NCBI GenBank assembly: GCA_029747015.1
Contig: JAKOGI010001279.1
Span: 204,500 to 268,499 of the forward strand
Length of the DNA: 64,000 bases
Direction: 5' to 3'
DNA from: Carnegiea gigantea
Lineage: Eukaryota > Streptophyta > Magnoliopsida > Caryophyllales > Cactaceae
Of the stretch, positions 56,931 to 64,000 are shown in pieces. Made by a program: the position numbers and the translations under genes. The first letter of the stretch is position 1; each line of letters begins with the position of its first letter. The notes under the pieces are model-generated. The model ran no database searches. It was not told the DNA's origin and saw only the letters and a list, made by a program, of their open reading frames with translations.

Positions 56931-57484
56931 TGAATTTTTAATTATACTTTGAAACCACAATATATAGTTAGGTTATATCAGATTTTTATTTAGTAAGCGT
57001 CAGGTATATGATCAGCATGAAAATAAATAAAAATAAATAAGGAAGACAAAAGGAAATATGCTTCCAAGATGGCAAAGAAATCATCTTCTTTAAAAAAAAA
57101 AATAATCTACAAAATGATTTTAAGAAATAAGTAAGAAATTATTGGGAAAGAAATATAAACTTTAACATAAGCAAAGCCAATCTAAATTTAGCATAAGAAA
57201 CACTTTTTAAAAAGAAACTCAAAGTGAAATAAGTTTATTGCCCAAAGCGGAGGTTTCAAGAGTTGGAGCCAAGGCACATAAGTTGCAATGTTGGACATAT
57301 ACCAACTAGACGATTGCTTTTCTGTCAATACTATGGTAATAGAGAAGTTATTTAAATAATTTCTATCAACACCATTTATCGGCAGACGCGTGTCAGCACA
57401 TTTGCATTGGGTGTACGCTGCTCGTGTCCAATTGGGTGGACTGTGGACATAATAATTTATGAGATTAATAAGTTATTCTGAGTA

Positions 57485-57728
57485 TACATATATATATATA
57501 TACACACGCACTCACTCTCACACATGCCTACGAGGGCGCGCGTAAACGCGCGCGCGCACACACACACATATATTTTTGTATATGTATGTATCTATGTGTG
57601 TGTGCGTGTGTACATGTGTGTGTCTTATATGTGTGTGTGTGTGTGTGTTTGTATTTGTGTGTACACACACACACATACATATATATCTGTACATGTGTAT
57701 TTATGTATATGTATGTGTGTGTGTGTAC
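57485..57728. repeat. Compound AT/CA/GC/GT microsatellite
   Basis: AT, CA, a CGCGCG run, then alternating GT and AC tracts. The purine-pyrimidine alternation is nearly continuous. Confidence 0.9.
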
Positions 57729-58198
57729 TTGTCTAATTGAGTAATCTTATATGCTTATTGCGAGTATCATGTTATTAATAATTAGAATTTACTATCTTAA
57801 ATGTCCTTTTAATTTCTTTTCCCGCTCACCATTCATTTTTCAAAACTTTCTACTAGACTTTCTATTCTTTCTAATGAAGTACTTATAGATGTTACTAATT
57901 ACTACACTAACTAATGGATTAATAAGATTGTTAATGTGATTCAAAAAAAAAAGATTGTTCATGTATATAAATCATGATTGAATTTAGAAAGTTTATGTAA
58001 ACTTATACCTTTGCAAATGTAAAAACAACACATGCGTGTAACTTAAACAATCCTTAAATTTTTAAATCAATTAATAAAATGAATTCAAATAGCAGTTTTT
58101 CTTTTTAAAAAATTGAGTTTAAATAGTAAAGAGATATATATGGTTAATTTTCGAATAAATATTGAATACTATACTAATTGGTACATTGTTGTAGTACG

Positions 58199-58522
58199 CA
58201 TTTAAAGTAAGATTACTCATTGTTAATATAGATGAGAATATGTCAGTTCATTTTAAAATTTGCATTTTTCTAGCAATTTAACTCTGATAGTGAATTAGAA
58301 AAAATGAGTTTAACTCAACCCTTGCATTGCAAGAGGGATTATCTCCACACACACACGCACACACACACACAGAGTACTACATTTAAAGTAAGATCACTCA
58401 TTGTTAATATAGATGAGAATATGTCAGTTCATTTTAAAATTTGTATTTTTCTAGCAATTTAACTCTAATAGTGAATTAGAAAAAATGAGTTTAACTTAAC
58501 TCTTACATTGCAAGGGGGATTA
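58199..58522 (+). repeat. Direct duplication, about 143 bp twice, with Helitron-like hairpin
   Basis: 58199-58342 and 58380-58522 are close copies from ATTTAAAGTAAGAT to GCAAG(A/G)GGGATTA. Each ends with a CTTGCATTGCAAG-type hairpin, the one also seen in intron 2 at 16931. A CA repeat follows each copy. Both resemble Helitron 3' regions, but a clean CTRR end is missing. Confidence 0.8.
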
Positions 58523-59261
58523 AAACTGGCATGCGCGCGCGCGCACACACACACACACGTGTATGTATGTATGTAGGACAAATGCACAAACGTGCCTCGA
58601 GGTTTGTGTGAATAACTTTAAGGATCCTCAATTTTTGAAAATAAGTATGACGTACCTTGACTTATGAAGTAACTAACAAAAAAGATCAAAATCTACTATT
58701 TTAATTTTCATGTAATACTCTCAATTTTTCATATTTGCATTTTTAACCCCAATCGTTAAAAACTTACTTTCGAAAAATTTTATTTTGTGCATGTGTAATT
58801 TCTCTAACTAGTACTACTAGGAACTTATTTTCAAGAAAGATAGTGGCTATTTTGTCTATTTTGGAAAAAGATCTTTATTTCTAGAATTTATACGGAAGAA
58901 AGTCAAGAATTCTTTACAAGTAAGGATAGCTGACAATAGCATAATGAGTCACAAGGAGGTTGCATTCATGTACACAGATCATAAACCAAATAATATTCAC
59001 AATAAATAGTCACTCATTTCCCATTGATAAATTAAATAGAGCTTACACTCATCAGAAAATTGAGTTTACACGCAGCCAGCGTGCTGAGAATGTAATGCCT
59101 GCACAACGTCAAATAGCACCAATTGAGTTATCTATTAAAGAGCAGATCATTGAACAATAAGAGCAAGTATGCAAGCAACTCTACTCTGATAACCCACTGA
59201 AATTCTAGGACAAAGATAAAACATTTGCAAAGATTACTTTGTTAAATCCTAACACTATTAT

Positions 59262-59850
59262 TTGAGTCAAACAAATGGTATATCACACCAAGATATTCAA
59301 GAATTTGATAAACAAATCAAAGAAATTCTAGAAAAAGGGTTAATCAAGAATAACAAGAGTCCTCACACCAGTCCCGCTTTCATGTTAAGAAATCATTTTG
59401 AAGAAAAAAAAGGACAAACTAGAATTGTAATCAATTACAAAAAGCTTAGTGATAATGAATTGCAAAAGGAGATACTAACAGATAAAAGTGGATAAAGAAA
59501 GCATTCCTTTAACTGCTTTCAGTACCCCTTAAGGACATTATGAATAGATAATAATGTCATTTGGTCTTAGAAATGCATGTCAAATATTTCAAAGAAGAAT
59601 GGATAACATCTTCAAAGATTTTAATCATTGTTGTCTAGCTTACATTGATGATATACTTGTCTTTTCCAAAATCATAGATTAATACAAAGATAATGTCTTA
59701 GCTGTCACCTAAAGGTGCATTGATCATGGTATTATCCTTGGCAAGAATAAGTACATTTATGCTAAATATGACATCGAGTTTTAAGGCCTAGAGATAAAAG
59801 CTGAACAAATCATCCCACAAAAGCATATTCTAGAAAAAATAGTAAATTTT
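59262..59850 (+). pseudogene. Pararetrovirus reverse transcriptase, broken
   Basis: Visible blocks are SPHTSPAFMLRNHFEEKKGQ, VINYKKL, IPLTAFSTP and the active site AYIDDILVFSK near 59639-59670. A segment expected between VINYKKL and IPLTAFS is missing, so RT has an internal deletion at about 59450-59490. Stops lie at 59494, 59528 and 59680. Confidence 0.85.
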
Positions 59851-59856
59851 CCTGAA

Positions 59857-60440
59857 ATGATTGATGATAGGAAACAATTAGAAAGGTTTTTTGGATGCCT
59901 TACCTATGCTTCAGATTTCATCAAAGATCTAGCAAAATTGAGGAAACCATTGCAACAAAAACTCAAGAAAGAAATGAGTTGGTCATGGACTATTAATGAT
60001 TTCAAGATTGTTCAAAACTTCAAAAAGATGTGTAAAAATTTTTCAGTTCTTAATTTGCCTAATAAAGGGGATGATTTAATTCTTGAAACAGATGCCAGCA
60101 ATAAACAATGGAGTGCAGCACTTAAAATCAAATAAGGAGAAAAATTCTGCAAATATGGCAGTGGAAGTTTTAATAAACTAGAATCCAACTATCCTACGAT
60201 AGAAAAAGAAATCTTTACAGTCATAAAGGAAATTGAAAAGTTCTTAATCTTTTTAGCTTGAAAACCTTTTCTTATCTGAACTGATTGCAAAGGAATATTT
60301 GATTTTATGAAAAAGAGTTTATGATATATGCAAGCGCAAGGGTGACTCCTGCATTGAATTATGGCTTAACCAGTTTTCTTTCTTTGTTGAACATATACAG
60401 GGATCAAAGAATTCTGTAGCAGATAGTTTAACTCGTGACC
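59857..60440 (+). pseudogene. Pararetrovirus connection and RNase H domains
   Basis: An open frame of 92 codons has FFGCLTYASDFIKDLAKLRK and LILETDASNKQWSAALKIK (RNase H start) and ends in a stop at 60133. The following frames carry SNYPTIEKEIFTVIKEIEKF and GSKNSVADSLTR-like blocks with more breaks. Confidence 0.85.
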
Positions 60441-61494
60441 TTACCAATGGTGATCATCAGAGCAGAACTCCTATTGGAAAAGGGGAAAATCCAAAATGAA
60501 ATGTCATCACTGCTAGAACGGGTTTCTCCTTCTGATAAAATCCTTATGGATATTTTGGAATTCCATACAAAATTTAGGTCTCGTTTTAGTTTGCTATCTT
60601 CTGCCTACCTAAACTCAAAGATTTAGTCTTTCAGAGTTACAAATTAATTACCTAAGATGCCCTTATGATAACCAAGAGAAAAAATAAATTCTCATGTTCA
60701 ACATAAATGGTTCAACGAATGTATGTAGTCTTCATCGATACTATCATAATTATTCATATGATATTTGAGAATCATGGACTACTACAATCTACTTTCTCGA
60801 CAGATCTGGAGTTACTGGGGTTAGTTTTTCAGCAAATTCAATCTCTCTAGATGACCCCGTCATGAAAGCCTGAGAATATGGAATGCTAGTTTACTTCATG
60901 AAAATCGCAAATCCAAAGTACCCATTTTGCTCAAGACTAACTAAGCTTCAACAATGCATGTTCAGAAGGATCCATTAGATGCGTACATCTTCTGATGGTC
61001 CAACAAAAATTCCATATATTGGAATCCTATATGTGGATGTATATTGTGTAATAATTGAGTATAAAAATGGAAAACCAAACCAGCCTATTATCTTGTTCAA
61101 ATAGTTGATTTAGACAATCCTAATGATTAACGACCAGAATGGTTTTCAGAATGATAAGAATTGGTTAGTGATCCTACTTTAGCAAGTGCCATCGGATTTT
61201 ACAAAATTTATCATCAAATGTAGGCATTAGTTGAACAAGGAATAACATTAATGCATTGCGAAAGCACTACTTTCATTTATCATAATGAGTTTAGCAAATA
61301 TATGAAGGTAGAAGGAGTTACTTCAGAAGATGTCTTTATTTCTTTGAGTTAGAGCAGGAAAATTCTTATTAAAAAAAGCAAAGAAATATCTTTATGAATT
61401 ATTTTAAAATGAGATCCAGAGCATCTTCAACTTAATGAAGATTTTGATGTTATTTGGACAATGATGGACTGGAATACATTATTGGAGATGAAGT
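60441..61494 (+). pseudogene. Region downstream of pararetrovirus RNase H
   Basis: Broken frames contain SGVTGVSFSANSISLDDPVM and CSRLTKLQQCMFRRIH near 60815-60980. They could belong to the C-terminal part or second ORF of the same virus group. I do not recognise a domain. Confidence 0.4.
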
Positions 61495-63580
61495 GTAACG
61501 CCCCCAATGATTAATGCTGGTTACCCTAGCTAAACCTGATATTATTAATTTGTAGCGGAAGACTTTTATTTTGAATGGAGGCGTTACCGCCGTTTCATGA
61601 TGGAACAAGGCTAACTGGCTTACTAACTTTAGAATGAAATAAATATTTATTCCCTTATGCCATTCATAATGTACGTGGTAACTTAGCACATCCATCCTAA
61701 GCTTTATTGATCCCAAAGGTTTAAACATACAACTATATATATAATTTCCAGGGGACTACCTATCATTACTGTGAGCATTTGGCTAGCTACTGTCCATCAA
61801 ACCCTGCAGCTCTTGTTTATTTTTTGGTGCCTCCTGGCCTGCTAGGATGATGAGAGGTTCATGGATCCCATACCTAAAACAGAAAACATGAAAATATGCG
61901 AATGATGAGTTGAAGCTCAATACGTACATTCCCATGAAATAAGTCTGATGTGAAATTAGTTGGGCCGGCTGCATTTCAAAATATTTTGTTTTACAAACAG
62001 GAGAGAGAGAATGTATAAGTAAAATTGATTTGCTGATTCTTATCTGAAAGTGGACCCCTTGGTCGATGTACACCTTGAAACAATCGTACTTTAGGTGCTC
62101 ACCCCCCAGACCGATCGAGAAGCCTAAGTTGACACCGCGCGCGGGTATATTGGTCAGCATAAGCCTTGATAATTGATGGGCATAAGCTCTGATAATAATT
62201 GGCGGGGCCACTTATTTATGTGACAAAATATTGAGAAATTGGTTCATTAAATGGATCTTGTATTAATTTTCCATTGCTGAGAACACTGTGAGTTTTTGAA
62301 GAACATAGGCAATTTACGCACCTGGTCTTTGAGATTCTCTCTCCTTTGTAATGAAGAATGCGCATTGGCATCTTGAAGCGACAGATGTGGCCTCATTCCT
62401 GCTTTACAGATGTAATTCTTTTTCAATTAGTGCAAGATTACAAAATGTAATGGAATTTCTTGTGATTGAATTCCTTGGTTTGCTAGATAATTTAAATCCC
62501 TTGAGCTTTGTGCTAACCATTAGCATGTCAAGGTTAAAGTTATTGGCTTGGCTTTATTTTGTTTTTACTTTCATTCCTCTCCCTCATATTGTTTCTCATT
62601 CGCTTAATGGATGTTATAAACATGTGAGGAGGTAATGATGTTATCATCATATGATTTCAATAATTGGTATAAATTTAATACTTATCACTATTTTGTTAAA
62701 CTAGTAGTATCAATACCATTGTGGGCCATTATCATTAATATTTTTCTTGTTGTTGCATAATTTGAATTATGGCCATTTTTATCCGAATTATTGTTAATGT
62801 TTTCGGTACAATTACTGGTTCCTTTCATCACTATGCCATGGCGACAAATAACATAACAATAATGACACTCGCTATTACGGCCATAACTCTAGAACTTTCT
62901 GTAATAACCTCCGTCAAGATATGAGCTCTTTTCCCAAAAACATAACGTAATAAACTCATATAATCACATTTCGTCAACCATTATATTCTTAACATACACA
63001 TTTAGAATTCATAATGCACAAAGTGTATATCCAAAATTCATGAACTTGATCACAATCTCCAAATAATATGTATATTCTTCGGTAAAATTGTCACAATATT
63101 GTCTAAACACAATAGCTCACAATAATTGAGATATTAACCGAACTTCAGCATAAATTCATCAGGCAGATTTAACCTCAAATTCATAACTTCGAAACCATAG
63201 TGGATGGATCCATATCATAATTAACAAGTCACGATACCTCAATCAGTCAAACATCACAATTACACATGAAATTATACGATTAGCTTCTACCGATTGACAT
63301 TAGTATTCTAATTTACTAAATCATAAAACATCAAATACAAATCTTTAGGTCAAGGAACCAAAAATTACTCACCTTAAATTTGCTCCAAAACCAAAACCTT
63401 AATATCTTTTTTCTCCTCCTTTTCCTCCTTCCTTTCTCTCTCCTCTCTCTTCCTTCTCTCTCTTCTCTTCTTCTTTCTCTCTCCTCTCTTCCCCCTCTCC
63501 CTCTGCCGTGTGTGCGTGCCCCCCCTCCTCTCCATATATATAGGGGCAAAAGGGGGGAAAAATCTTAGATTTTTTTTTTT
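61495..63580. repeat. Unclassified repeat, possibly LTR-derived
   Basis: It starts TGTAACGCCCCC exactly where the viral similarity stops. 61495-62230 and 62880-63380 have the look of gypsy LTR DNA (AACGCCCC, AAGCTCAATACGTACAT, CTCCGTCAAGATATGAGCTC). No partner LTR lies in the window, so the call is weak. 62240-62880 holds nothing I can name. Confidence 0.35.
63380..63543 (-). promoter_or_regulatory. Minus-strand TATA box and GA-rich leader
   Basis: The minus strand has CCCTATATATATGGAG at 63532-63544, then a GA-rich tract of over 100 bases (63520 down to 63410), then GGTGAGTAAT near 63367, a fair splice donor. This looks like the promoter and leader of a transcript running left, perhaps from the repeat itself. 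Confidence 0.4.
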
Positions 63581-63589
63581 TGCTGGTCA

Positions 63590-63650
63590 AACTGCCATTG
63601 ATCGGTCAATGTCGGTTTGACCGGTCAAATCGACTTTGGACGTTGACTTC
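63590..63650. repeat. Cluster of inverted TTGACC words
   Basis: TTTGACCGGTCAAA at 63616-63629 is a perfect 14-base palindrome, with further GGTCAA and TTGAC words around it. These match W-box cores but also occur in gypsy LTRs. Confidence 0.6.
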
Positions 63651-64000
63651 TTTTTTTTTTTGGGCACACCATTGCTATGCTATATTAATATTGATTTATT
63701 CTTCCACACCATTGAATCAATATTCTCCGATAAAGTTAGTGGAAGAGATTTTTAAAGCTTTAGATGTGAAATTTTGAGAGACACTTCCATGTTAACAGAT
63801 GTTCAATTATTCATTAGCATTTTATGAAAAATTCATTCCGAGGTTATTCCGTCTATTCAACCTGCAACATACAAATATACATGCGTATAAATAAAATGTT
63901 GAATTGAAATGGAAAAATGCTGGATTGAAATACGGGGCCCAATGTAATTAATCTGTAATTAAGATGCTCCAATATAATTAATATGAATATTAGGGTCGGG
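63651..64000. other. AT-rich DNA to the window edge
   Basis: No supported feature. The short frame ending at 63777 matches nothing I recognise. Confidence 0.5.

Larger units (their letters stand above)
58940..61494 (+). pseudogene. Endogenous pararetrovirus (Caulimoviridae) fragment
   Basis: Plant DNA-virus remnant, + strand. It begins in the region before the reverse transcriptase (58960-59250), passes through RT and RNase H and runs into a less conserved downstream region up to 61494, where unrelated repeat DNA starts. Movement and coat protein parts are not seen. Many stops and a deletion inside RT make it non-functional. The block order is that of florendovirus- or petuvirus-like relics; the genus is uncertain. 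Confidence 0.83.

Noticed and set aside
63331..63590. Arg/Glu-rich or Leu/Ser-rich frames
   Set aside because: They come from a GA/CT low-complexity tract.

Overview
This is a window of plant nuclear DNA. It is AT-rich, carries long AT and CT/GT microsatellites, and contains a split plant gene, plant-type LTR retrotransposons (Ty1/copia and Athila-type Ty3/gypsy), an L1-type LINE, a tRNA-derived SINE, Helitron-like ends, MITEs and an endogenous pararetrovirus. I cannot name the species. The only host gene I can support as intact is a full-size ABCG/PDR transporter on the + strand, ATG at 13249 and stop ending at 34992. All 19 exons join in phase through GT..AG introns into 1,452 codons. It most resembles the ABCG37/PDR9 and NtPDR3 branch.

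Layout. 1-1235: no gene seen. 1236-8932: a nest of mobile elements. A LINE is split by a 4.5-kb Helitron candidate (2038-6557) and by a 1,330-bp copia element with matching LTRs and 5-base target duplications (6741-8070); a small hAT-like element follows. 8933-13071: AT-rich DNA with two minus-strand Helitron-like 3' ends, a possible MITE and a SINE with target duplications. 13072-35150: the transporter gene. Intron 2 (8 kb) holds a giant AT/CT/AT microsatellite, a Helitron-like end and a second internally deleted copia element with a tandem duplication. Intron 3 (4.5 kb) holds a Tourist-like MITE and an antisense TPR-protein pseudogene. 34993-39129: no gene seen, some small repeats. 39130-51488: a 12.4-kb decayed Athila-like element with 1.38-kb LTRs. 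51489-54600: tandem repeats and antisense gypsy gag pieces. 54600-58600: low-complexity DNA with a recurrent TTTAGTGAG motif and many microsatellites. 58940-61494: a broken caulimovirid reverse transcriptase region. 61495-64000: unclassified repeat DNA with a minus-strand TATA box and GA-rich leader.

The transporter should be a plasma-membrane ATP-driven exporter; its parts (two nucleotide-binding domains alternating with two membrane domains) lie on one polypeptide, so it needs no neighbour to function. Everything else recognisable is mobile or viral and decayed. Coordinates were read by eye. Exon borders are fixed by phase and splice dinucleotides, not by transcripts.
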